Origin: JAQVCM01 sp040403095
GTDB lineage: Bacteria; Bacteroidota; Bacteroidia; Flavobacteriales_D; Crocinitomicaceae
Direction: 5' to 3'
Assembly: GCA_040403095.1 (NCBI GenBank)
Contig: JBBALI010000013.1
Coordinates: forward strand, 1 to 64,000
DNA: 64,000 nt
The notes under the pieces were generated by a model. It saw only the letters and a list, made by a program, of their open reading frames with translations. It did not search any database and had not been told where the DNA came from. This document shows, one piece after another, positions 9,334-17,132 of this stretch; positions within the stretch are counted from its first letter, which is position 1; the number at the start of each line of letters is the position of its first letter. The position numbers and the translations under genes were made by a program.

Positions 9334-9783
9334 TTATTTTTTATTCAACCAAGCGGTAAACATCCAATTGGTTTTTTCTTTTTCTCTAATTAGATCACTC
9401 ATCATTGAATTGGTTCCATCATCCTCCAAATCATTCGAAATTTTAAGGATTTCTTTCTCCAATAAAATTAGTGTTTTTTGTGCAGATAGAATGTATTCTA
9501 TTCCATTATTTCCGTTAAAAATTGTTGCATTTTCTTTGATTTCACTGACAGTCAAATAATCTTGAAATTTATGTAAAGGTGTTGATTCCAAAGTCAAAAT
9601 TCTTTCCGCCAAATCATCGATAACAATTTGAGTTCTTGTATATAATTCTTCGTACTTCAAATGCAATTCGAAGAAATTGGCACCTTTCACATTCCAGTGC
9701 AAGGCTCTTAAGTTTTGATAGTGAATTTGATAAGTTGCTAAAAGTGAATTCAATTTATCAGTTAATTTCCCTTGATTTTCCAT
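9334..9783 (-). CDS. dps: Dps family DNA-binding ferritin
   Basis: The product is 149 residues with the Dps ferroxidase-site residues H29, H41, D56 and E60; the spacings (12, 15 and 4) equal those of E. coli Dps. Segments LHWNVKG, FFELHLKYEELY and IDDLAERI are family signatures. Dps dodecamers oxidise Fe(II) with peroxide and store it, protecting DNA from Fenton damage. The N-terminus (MENQGKLTDKLN) is short and has one lysine, so non-specific DNA binding may be weak. It heads the dps-prx-trx operon and is divergent from oxyR with 82 bases between the starts. Confidence 0.95.
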   Translation of the reverse strand: MENQGKLTDKLNSLLATYQIHYQNLRALHWNVKGANFFELHLKYEELYTRTQIVIDDLAERILTLESTPLHKFQDYLTVSEIKENATIFNGNNGIEYILSAQKTLILLEKEILKISNDLEDDGTNSMMSDLIREKEKTNWMFTAWLNKK

Positions 9784-9798
9784 GATATTTATTTTCTA

Positions 9799-9806
9799 CA
9801 AAGGTA
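9799..9806 (-). promoter_or_regulatory. -7 promoter element for dps
   Basis: The complement reads TACCTTTG, an exact TAnnTTTG match 15 bases before the dps ATG. It lies within the 82-base dps/oxyR intergenic region, where an OxyR operator would be expected; I could not recognise one with confidence. Confidence 0.55.
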
Positions 9807-9865
9807 TAGCATGTTGTTCAATAAGAATAATTGATTATTTTTATCCTTTGATAAATTTTATCTAT

Positions 9866-10795
9866 ATGCTGTCAAGTCAACAAATACAATATATTTTGGC
9901 ATTGAGTGAAACATTGCATTTCAGTCGCGCTGCAGACGCTTGTTTTGTAACACAGCCAACGCTTTCGATGCAGATCAAAAAAGCAGAAGAACTTCTAGGG
10001 TTTTCAATCTTTGATAGGAATAGAACGCCTATTGAACTTACAAGTGCTGGAAAAGAATTAGTTCCAATATTGAGAGAAATTTCAGCAGATTTTCAACAAA
10101 TTGATAAGCTCAAAAAGCAAAAACAGGGAAATTACTTGGAGGAAATCAAAATAGGAATCATTCCAACCATTTCAGCTTATTTGATTCCTGTGCTTTACAC
10201 CAAATGGCAAAAAGAGTTTCCTTCAATAAAACTGATTATCGAGGAACAAAAATCCGAAGACATCTTAGAAAGTTTACATCAAAAGAAAATTGATTTGGGA
10301 ATTATGGCTGGACCGATAGATGAGCAGAGTTTTAAATCTATTCCTCTTTTTGCCGAAGAAATAAAAGCATATATTCCACAAATAGGATCTGCGGAAATAT
10401 CGCTTGAAACATTGAGAAATCTTCAACCTTGGTTGCTCAACAAAGGAAATTGTTTGCGTACACAGATGATTCATTTTTGCAAAATTCACAATGAAAATAC
10501 AGAACAAAAACACTGGAATTATGAAGGAGGAAATATAGAAATGATGATTAGAATGGTTGATTTAAATCAAGGTTATACTTTGGTTCCAGATTTTTATAGT
10601 CAGATTATTCCTGAAAAATCTGCTCATTTTAAGACAATTCATTCGACTCAAAATCAAAAACCAGCGAGATCAATCATTGGGATAGTTCCACATAAAAATT
10701 CAAAATGGAAAAGCATTGAGCAATTAATTCGCAGTATTCAGTTAAATTTCAATGAAAATAATGACAGAAATTTGTTAATTCTTGATTGGAAATAA
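9866..10795 (+). CDS. oxyR: LysR-type peroxide sensor OxyR
   Basis: The product is 309 residues, starting at the ATG in front of LSSQQIQYILALSETLHF; upstream in-frame codons do not fit the family. An N-terminal LysR helix-turn-helix (residues about 1-60, FSRAADACFVTQPTLSMQIK) is followed by the substrate-binding fold. Redox cysteines C196 and C205 sit in GNCLRTQMIHFC, matching the C199/C208 pair of E. coli OxyR (GHCLRDQAMGFC) in spacing and context, so this is a genuine OxyR and not just any LysR protein. Disulfide formation by peroxide should switch it to an activator. It is divergent from dps-prx-trx, its obvious target set. Confidence 0.95.
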   Translation: MLSSQQIQYILALSETLHFSRAADACFVTQPTLSMQIKKAEELLGFSIFDRNRTPIELTSAGKELVPILREISADFQQIDKLKKQKQGNYLEEIKIGIIPTISAYLIPVLYTKWQKEFPSIKLIIEEQKSEDILESLHQKKIDLGIMAGPIDEQSFKSIPLFAEEIKAYIPQIGSAEISLETLRNLQPWLLNKGNCLRTQMIHFCKIHNENTEQKHWNYEGGNIEMMIRMVDLNQGYTLVPDFYSQIIPEKSAHFKTIHSTQNQKPARSIIGIVPHKNSKWKSIEQLIRSIQLNFNENNDRNLLILDWK

Positions 10796-10850
10796 TATCA
10801 TATGGCATCAATATGTCTTCTAAAATCGCAGGCATAATTTATAAATTGTT

Positions 10851-10858
10851 TATATTTG
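10851..10858 (+). promoter_or_regulatory. Candidate -7 element for the HYR/T9SS cargo gene
   Basis: TATATTTG matches TAnnTTTG exactly. It lies 74 bases before the ATG at 10933, so it would give a leader of roughly 65-70 bases, longer than for most genes here. Confidence 0.4.
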
Positions 10859-10932
10859 AAGCAATATACTACTTAGAATTTTTTCGAGTAAATTTTATTT
10901 TTAAAAACCTCTTTTAAACATTTCATTTCAAG

Positions 10933-13539
10933 ATGAATAGATTTTTATTATTAATCAGTCTTCTACTTTTCAAATTAAGCTCTTTTGGACAAACAACCTT
11001 ATTTCAGGACAATTTTGAAAATCCCTTACCAGGTTGGTCGACTTTTGGTGACCTTACTCCCAATTATTGGATTACAGGTGTATGTGCAGGAAATGGTTCA
11101 ACTTCAGGTGGTCAAACTTCCATGTATGTTACATTTGGTGGCGCTTCGGCAGGTTGTGGACCAGGTGGAGCGAGCAATTATGGTTACATCAACTCAGACA
11201 ATATTGGAACTAAATCCACCATTTATGCACATTTAATTGATGCAACTTGCGCTTCCGATCTTCAAATTTCATACGAACAACTAATAGAAGTTGATGGAAT
11301 TGAAGATTTTGGAGAAATGGTATATAGTATCGACAATGGGATAAATTGGATACCTATTGGTGGAAATTTAAACTCAGGTATTCTATGGCAAAATATCACA
11401 ACAAATCTCCCTTCATCATTGAATTATAGCGCTTTTTTACTCGGATTTAGATTCACGTATAATGAAACAAACATTGGTTCAAAACCATTGGCAATTGATA
11501 ACATTATTATTACAGGAATCGATAGTGAAAACCCAATTATAACTTGTCCATCGACACAAATGCTTTACACAGATGCAAGTTGCTCAGCAATCATTGGAAA
11601 TTATATCACGCTAACTTCTGCATCTGACAATTGTACGTTTTCCAGTGATTTGGTATTTACCCAAACTCCACCAGCGGGAACAACGATTTCTGTGAATACC
11701 AATATTCAAATTACAGTAGTTGATTTGAGTGGAAATATCGGAAGCTGCACATTTACGGCGAATGCCTTAGACACAATATCACCCACCATTGTTTGCTTAG
11801 ACACAATTTCTCTCAATGTGAATGCTTCATGCCAATATCAAGTACCGAATTTAATATCAAACTTTGTTTATAATGACAATTGTACCTCAAATTCAAATTT
11901 GATTTTTACACAAAATCCAGCTGCTGGAACAACAGCTACAGGCTTTTCAACAATTACAGTGACAGTTACTGATGCTAGTGGAAATGATGTGACCTGTTCA
12001 GTCGCATTGGCTCCAAATGACACACAGGCTCCAACAATAACTTGTCCAACAGACATTACAATCCAGAATGGAACCCTTTGTTCATACACCATCACTGATT
12101 TTACTTCGCAAATAGTGGTAGTTGAAAGTTGTCCTAATTATACCATTCAACAAGCACCGGCTGTAGATATAGAAATAGGAACTGGTTCTCACAACGTAGG
12201 TTTTTTAGTAACAGATGCTTCCGGTAATAGTTCAACTTGCACGTTTATATTGAATGTTTTGGAATCAATTCCGCCTCTATTCACAAATTGTCCTACAAAC
12301 ATCATTTCTTGTGAACCTATGGTAAGTTATTCAGCATTATTTGCCACAGACAATTGTGCGACGATTGATATACAGCAAACAGATAATTCTAATTTAACTT
12401 CGGGTGACAATTTCCCAATTGGAACTACACCACAACAATATACTGTAACAGACTTATCTGGAAATACTGCTGTATGTAATTTTAGCATCGAAGTTTATGC
12501 TTATCCAAGTGCCGCGATAATAGCAATGGATAGCGCTGAGATTTGCTCGAATTTGACTTATAATTTAATGGCAAATCCAATTACAAATGGTGTTGGAATA
12601 TGGACACAAATAACCAGCTCAAGTACAATAGCAAACCCTTCTAACCCAACAACAAGTGTTTCAAACTTCTCTCCTGGAATCAACACTTATGTTTGGACAG
12701 TTTCAACACAAAATTGTGGCGTTAAGAAAGATACAATTTACATTACAGTTTATAATCAACCAACAGTTGCAGCGATTCAATCAGACTCTGTTTATATTTG
12801 CAATGCACAATCAACATTGCTTTTAGGATCTTTTCCAACAAGTGGATTTCCTCAATGGACAACATTAGAAGGAGCTACTATTGTGAGTCCAAATCAACAC
12901 AACACAGTTTCAAACACTTTAACTCCAGGTTGGAATACATTTATTTACACCATTTCAAATGGAACATGCATCGCATCTGATGACACCTTGAACGTTTATT
13001 CCAATAATTTGGCGCTCATTCAATCAAACGACACCACAGTATGTGTATCCGATCTTTTTCAAATAAATGCAGAAATTCCCGTTGCAGGTCAAACTTCAGC
13101 TTGGTATTTTATAAAAGGAAAAGGTGATATTTTATCACCAAATAGTCCAACCTCACTAGTTGACAATATAATAGCAGGTGAAAACATCCTTGTTTACAGA
13201 TTAACGCATCCAGTTTGTGGATTTAGTCACGATACTTTAAGAATTACTGTAAACAATTGTTCAGGAGAAGAATTTATCATTCCAACAGTGATTACACCCA
13301 ATAGTGATGGCAAAAATGATGCGTTTTTTGTGGACAACTTGAACGTGCTGTATCCAAAATGTGAAGTAATCATTGTCAATCGTTGGGGAACACTTGTTTT
13401 TGAATCAGTTGGATACAACACACCATGGAATGGTACATTTAAAGGAGAAGAACTTCCAATGGGAACTTATTATTACAAAATATTATTAAACGACAGTGAA
13501 AAGCAATCATACACAGGACCAATCAGTATTATCCGCTAA
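10933..13539 (+). CDS. HYR-domain protein with T9SS type B (gliding-associated) C-terminal domain
   Basis: The product is 868 residues. A signal peptide (MNRFLLLISLLLFKLSSFGQ) precedes a jelly-roll-like N-terminal domain (to about residue 195). About four HYR/Ig-like repeats follow (about 199-525), each with the pattern ITCP...DNC...TVTDASGN..C. Two further Ig-like repeats come next, and then the type B sorting domain (about 780-868: FIIPTVITPNSDGKNDAF, NRWGTLVFE, PMGTYYYKI). Type B domains direct export through T9SS and are typically paired with a PorP/SprF protein, and the next gene, 12 bases on, is one. It is probably a surface or secreted adhesin-like protein; the ligand is unknown. Confidence 0.92.
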   Translation: MNRFLLLISLLLFKLSSFGQTTLFQDNFENPLPGWSTFGDLTPNYWITGVCAGNGSTSGGQTSMYVTFGGASAGCGPGGASNYGYINSDNIGTKSTIYAHLIDATCASDLQISYEQLIEVDGIEDFGEMVYSIDNGINWIPIGGNLNSGILWQNITTNLPSSLNYSAFLLGFRFTYNETNIGSKPLAIDNIIITGIDSENPIITCPSTQMLYTDASCSAIIGNYITLTSASDNCTFSSDLVFTQTPPAGTTISVNTNIQITVVDLSGNIGSCTFTANALDTISPTIVCLDTISLNVNASCQYQVPNLISNFVYNDNCTSNSNLIFTQNPAAGTTATGFSTITVTVTDASGNDVTCSVALAPNDTQAPTITCPTDITIQNGTLCSYTITDFTSQIVVVESCPNYTIQQAPAVDIEIGTGSHNVGFLVTDASGNSSTCTFILNVLESIPPLFTNCPTNIISCEPMVSYSALFATDNCATIDIQQTDNSNLTSGDNFPIGTTPQQYTVTDLSGNTAVCNFSIEVYAYPSAAIIAMDSAEICSNLTYNLMANPITNGVGIWTQITSSSTIANPSNPTTSVSNFSPGINTYVWTVSTQNCGVKKDTIYITVYNQPTVAAIQSDSVYICNAQSTLLLGSFPTSGFPQWTTLEGATIVSPNQHNTVSNTLTPGWNTFIYTISNGTCIASDDTLNVYSNNLALIQSNDTTVCVSDLFQINAEIPVAGQTSAWYFIKGKGDILSPNSPTSLVDNIIAGENILVYRLTHPVCGFSHDTLRITVNNCSGEEFIIPTVITPNSDGKNDAFFVDNLNVLYPKCEVIIVNRWGTLVFESVGYNTPWNGTFKGEELPMGTYYYKILLNDSEKQSYTGPISIIR

Positions 13540-13551
13540 CAGATATTAGAC

Positions 13552-14622
13552 ATGAAAAAAACAATTAAAAATTTGGGTTTTCTTGGGATGATACTTTTGC
13601 TATCAACACCAATTTTAGCACAACAAGAAAGTCAATTTGCAAACTATATCCACAATCCATATATTTTCAATCCAGCAGCTGGAGGAATGATGGATTTAAT
13701 CCAAGTTGATTTAGGATATCGCAACCAATACACGGGCACAGATGGAAACCCATCCACTGTTTATTTAACAGGACACGCGCAAATTGGTGCTAAAAACGCT
13801 GGAATTGGCGAGTTTAATTTAAACAAAGAAAACTTATATCAAACACCTGAAAGAACGATCGGCAGTCTAAAGCATGTAGTTGGTGGTAAATTTAGTAGAG
13901 ACGGTATTGGACCATTTCAAAAAACAAGCATGTATGGAAGTTATGCTGTTCACATGCCGTTGATCAAAACATTGAATATTGGTGTAGGATTATCAGCAGG
14001 TTGGTCCAATTTTCAAATTGACCAAAACAAAATTATTTTACATGACGATAATGACAACGTATACAATCAATTTTCAAGTAATTTATCAAAACAAAACAAT
14101 TTGGACATTCAAACAGGATTAGTTTTGTACAATAACAAATTTTTCTTTGGGTTGAGTGGAACTCAATTATTAAACAACACCGTAAACATTGAGCAAATAG
14201 AAACTGCTAACACTTTGAATAGGCATCTATTTCTGATAACATCTTACAGATTTGGCATATCAGAAAAAATGGAATTAGAGCCATTTGCAATGATAAAAGC
14301 GGCACAAAAAAGTCCTACAAGTTTTGACTTAGGAGTAAGAATGAAATATAACAAAGCAATTTGGGGTGGAGTTCAATATAGAAAAGGAAACGCTTTTGTT
14401 ATTTCCGCAGGCATAAATATTTTGAAAAACTTCAATGTTTCTTACGCATTTGAATATGGTGCAAAAAGCACAAGAATCGGAAATGCAGGTTCACATGAAT
14501 TGCAACTTGGGTTTTTAATTGGCAACAACCGCAATGTTGATAAAGAAATTAAAGAATCTAAAAAGAATAAAAAAATTGAAGAGAAAAAAATTGAAAAAGA
14601 CCCTGAATTAGACGTTGAATAG
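13552..14622 (+). CDS. PorP/SprF family T9SS outer-membrane protein
   Basis: The product is 356 residues. A signal peptide (about residues 1-23) is followed by the family opening QESQFANYIHNPYIFNPAAGG and repeated amphipathic strands of a beta-barrel. PorP/SprF proteins are inner-face outer-membrane components of T9SS; paralogues are encoded next to type B cargo and are required for that cargo's export or attachment. The pairing with the upstream HYR protein fits exactly. An unusual feature is a charged tail of about 30 residues rich in Lys and Glu (KKNKKIEEKKIEKDPE). Its end overlaps the start of the sensor kinase gene by 8 bases. Confidence 0.93.
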   Translation: MKKTIKNLGFLGMILLLSTPILAQQESQFANYIHNPYIFNPAAGGMMDLIQVDLGYRNQYTGTDGNPSTVYLTGHAQIGAKNAGIGEFNLNKENLYQTPERTIGSLKHVVGGKFSRDGIGPFQKTSMYGSYAVHMPLIKTLNIGVGLSAGWSNFQIDQNKIILHDDNDNVYNQFSSNLSKQNNLDIQTGLVLYNNKFFFGLSGTQLLNNTVNIEQIETANTLNRHLFLITSYRFGISEKMELEPFAMIKAAQKSPTSFDLGVRMKYNKAIWGGVQYRKGNAFVISAGINILKNFNVSYAFEYGAKSTRIGNAGSHELQLGFLIGNNRNVDKEIKESKKNKKIEEKKIEKDPELDVE

Positions 14623-15829
14623 AAAAATCAAAAGTATGTTTAAAAATCAAAATATTACCTCTGATGAAATAACGATTGAACTGGTTCAAAAATTCGTTCA
14701 ATTATCCTCTGCTGCAGATAATTTTGAATCAGTTTATCTGTCATTTATAACTGTTCTTGAGAATTTTTTAGGGATTAGAAATATTTCAGTTTATGATATA
14801 ATTCCAAGTGAAAGAAAGTTGATTTCTTCTATAAAGCAAAACTTAATAATCCCAAAAGACCAAAGAGAAACTGTTTTTTATACCGATGAAATTATTGGAG
14901 TTGTTGCAAGAACTGAGACCTCAACATTAATTAATTCAGAATCCGATAATTATTCGATCCTTTCAGTTCCAATTTTATCCAATGGAAAATTGTTTGGAGT
15001 TATCTCAGCGTATGAAAAAAAATACAATTTTTTTAATTTCAAACACCAAAAATTATTTGAATTAATAGCGGAGATTGCTGGCTCATTGCTTTCAAGAATT
15101 TTGCAAAAAGAGGAATTAAACCAATTAAAGCAAACATTAGAAAAACATTTAGAAAGTAAAAAAGTTGCGCTTGATGTAGCAATAGAAACGGTTTCAAACC
15201 AATTTGATGAGCTAAGACAACATCGAAATAGAAAAGAATTACTGTTGAAAGAAGTTCACCACAGAGTTAATAATAATCTTCAAATTATATCAAGTCTAGT
15301 AAGCTTGTATTTGAATGAAACGCAAGAACCAAATATTCAAACTCTAAAAGAAATTCAATCTCGAATCCAGATTTTATCAACTATTCATTTGATTTTACTC
15401 AAATCGATAGAATCCAATGAAATTTCTTTAGAACGATTTTTTGAAGATTTAACTGCTGCTTTGAGATACAATATTCAAAGTAATTATCTAGTATTAAATT
15501 TTGAAATCAAGGAAGTCAAAAGTAATTTCAATTTCAACACACTGATTCCATTGGGAATGTTGATGAACGAACTAATTCAATTATCTGTGGAAAAACATTG
15601 GAAAAAAGATATTACCATAGAAATGGATATTGAAATCTCAACCTTATTTTTTGGAGAATGTTATCAAATTGAAATAATCGGAAAAACACCTATAAATCAT
15701 ACCATTTTACCTCAAAATGAACACGTCAATCAAACCATTATAGAAGCTTTAAGTGAGCAACTTGAAGGAGATTTGGAAGAAATACTTGGTGAAAATTGTG
15801 GATGGAAATTTACTTTCCAAGAGATCTAA
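14615..15829 (+). CDS. GAF-domain histidine kinase (HisKA_2 type) with degenerate ATPase domain
   Basis: The product is 404 residues without signal peptide or membrane segments. A GAF-like sensor domain (about 20-165) is followed by a coiled coil (about 165-210) and a HisKA_2 phosphoacceptor region (KEVHHRVNNNLQIISSLVSL, His215/216). The ATPase domain is odd: the N-box reads NELIQLSVEKHW, lacking the second conserved Asn (NELxxNAxKH in active kinases), and no DNGxG G1 box is visible where IIGKTPINHT stands. ATP binding is therefore doubtful; it may be a pseudokinase or take phosphate from another protein. The gene overlaps the PorP/SprF gene by 8 bases, so it is translationally linked to a T9SS cargo/PorP pair. 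A second start at 14636 is possible. Confidence 0.82.
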   Translation: MNRKIKSMFKNQNITSDEITIELVQKFVQLSSAADNFESVYLSFITVLENFLGIRNISVYDIIPSERKLISSIKQNLIIPKDQRETVFYTDEIIGVVARTETSTLINSESDNYSILSVPILSNGKLFGVISAYEKKYNFFNFKHQKLFELIAEIAGSLLSRILQKEELNQLKQTLEKHLESKKVALDVAIETVSNQFDELRQHRNRKELLLKEVHHRVNNNLQIISSLVSLYLNETQEPNIQTLKEIQSRIQILSTIHLILLKSIESNEISLERFFEDLTAALRYNIQSNYLVLNFEIKEVKSNFNFNTLIPLGMLMNELIQLSVEKHWKKDITIEMDIEISTLFFGECYQIEIIGKTPINHTILPQNEHVNQTIIEALSEQLEGDLEEILGENCGWKFTFQEI

Positions 15830-15832
15830 ATA

Positions 15833-16168
15833 CTATTCATTTGAAATGATGAAAATATCTTCATCATCCTTTTTAAATAGCTTCTCTTCTCTGGCGTAGC
15901 GTTCTAGTTCAGAAGTATAATTTAATTGTTTCAAGACTTTTGTGGTTTTTGCCAACTTTTCATCCATTAAAACTTGATCAGCTTCAATTTTCTTGAGTTT
16001 GCTTTTTTGTACAATTAAAGTAAACATGTCTTGGTCATCCAAAAACAGCGCATATAAGGTAAAGAGGGTAAAAGTCAGAAGATACTTATTACGAAAATAT
16101 TTCAGGAATTTTTTAACTCCGTCCATTTTCGATTTTTTCACTTCATTGATTGTTTCCTTTGCGGCCAT
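15833..16168 (-). CDS. FtsB/DivIC-like septum formation initiator
   Basis: The product is up to 111 residues. A short basic cytoplasmic N-terminus is followed by one transmembrane segment (YLLTFTLFTLYALFL), then a coiled coil and a short C-terminal region (YTSELERYAREEKLFKKDDEDIF), the layout of FtsB/DivIC proteins, which bridge FtsL and FtsQ in the divisome. Family members usually begin just before the membrane segment, so the internal ATG at 16126 (MDGVKKFLKYF, 97 residues) may be the real start; with the ATG at 16168 the TATCTTTG promoter would end only 4 bases before the start codon. It converges on the sensor kinase gene with 3 bases between the stops. Confidence 0.82.
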   Translation of the reverse strand: MAAKETINEVKKSKMDGVKKFLKYFRNKYLLTFTLFTLYALFLDDQDMFTLIVQKSKLKKIEADQVLMDEKLAKTTKVLKQLNYTSELERYAREEKLFKKDDEDIFIISNE

Positions 16169-16172
16169 TTCA

Positions 16173-16180
16173 CAAAGATA
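16173..16180 (-). promoter_or_regulatory. -7 promoter element for the FtsB-like gene
   Basis: The complement reads TATCTTTG, an exact TAnnTTTG match. It lies 4 bases before the first ATG and 46 before the alternative ATG at 16126, so it implies either a leaderless message or the shorter protein. Confidence 0.5.
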
Positions 16181-16249
16181 AGCACAAGCTATTTATCCTG
16201 CACAAAACAATTTTGAAATTGTCAAAGGTTGATTGTTTAAAAAATTGAA

Positions 16250-16281
16250 AGCAAAAAAAATGCCCTATCTAAAGGGCATTT
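16250..16281 (-). terminator. Intrinsic terminator after the secreted helical protein gene
   Basis: AAATGCCCT (16258-16266) pairs with AGGGCATTT (16273-16281), a 9-base perfect stem with a 6-base loop. On the complement it is followed by a run of T ending GC. It lies 20 bases past the stop at 16301. Confidence 0.85.
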
Positions 16282-16300
16282 AAAATAAATTATTTTGATA

Positions 16301-17026
16301 TCAAAGATTCAAACTATCAAATCTTGTTTTAAATTCTTCATCATCTTCAAACCAAGGAGCCACTTTGTCCAATAATTTTTTGGCTTTATCAACTTGTTTT
16401 GAACTGATCCAACATTCAGCGGTTTCGAAAACACCTGTTCTGAAAAGTTGTTTGTCTATTTCTGTGAAACTATCTAAATTCATCATAGTAGCCATTTTTT
16501 TATCTGTTTCTTTCCAGATATTATTGGCTCCACTTTTGTCTCCGTCTCTAAATTTACACGCTGCCTCTAGAAATTTAGCGCCGACATCATCTGGTGAGAT
16601 TTTATAATATTTAGCTAAAATTGGTGTTGCTTTTTTATAGGCTTTTGCATCTATCTCATTGGTAACTTGCTCCAAAACAGCAGTCTTGATTTTATCTACA
16701 TACTCAATGTGTTCTTGAAAAAGTGAACCATCTTTGTCTTTCTTTCTGAAATTTCCCAAAGCAGCAATTGATTCTTTAAAAGCATTTTTATACATAGGAT
16801 CTTTGTCTCCTTGTTGAGACATGGCATACAAACCTTTGGATAACCACAAATACGGCAAAGCGTCTTGAGATGTTGATTCTTTTTCAGTATAACGTGTTGC
16901 CGAAGATATCAATTTTTCATATTTTGCATCAGCAAACAAAATGATTAAATCGTTGTAATCTGGCGCTTGCGCTTTTGCACTTCCGCAGTAAATCAACAAT
17001 CCTAAAATGGCAAATATTTTCTTCAT
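16301..17026 (-). CDS. Exported alpha-helical (TPR-like) protein of unknown function
   Basis: The product is 241 residues. A signal peptide (MKKIFAILGLLIYCGSAKAQ) is followed by helical hairpins with TPR-like spacing: LISSATRY, ALPYLWLSKGLYAM, ATPILAKYYKISPDD, AKFLEAACKFRDGD, ETAECWISSKQVDKAKKLLDKV. No catalytic motif is visible, and I do not recognise a named family. Such small periplasmic repeat proteins usually act as scaffolds. It lies 106 bases downstream of the methylmalonyl-CoA mutase gene on the same strand and ends in its own strong terminator, so it could be the last gene of that unit or independent. Confidence 0.7.
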   Translation of the reverse strand: MKKIFAILGLLIYCGSAKAQAPDYNDLIILFADAKYEKLISSATRYTEKESTSQDALPYLWLSKGLYAMSQQGDKDPMYKNAFKESIAALGNFRKKDKDGSLFQEHIEYVDKIKTAVLEQVTNEIDAKAYKKATPILAKYYKISPDDVGAKFLEAACKFRDGDKSGANNIWKETDKKMATMMNLDSFTEIDKQLFRTGVFETAECWISSKQVDKAKKLLDKVAPWFEDDEEFKTRFDSLNL

Positions 17027-17132
17027 AGGTATTTATTTTTCTAGTAGTTTTTCAATAACTATGCCGAAAGTATGAAAATATTTTCAAATTTGAATATTCT
17101 TCTACTTAAAAAAGCATATTTCTATCTTAAAA

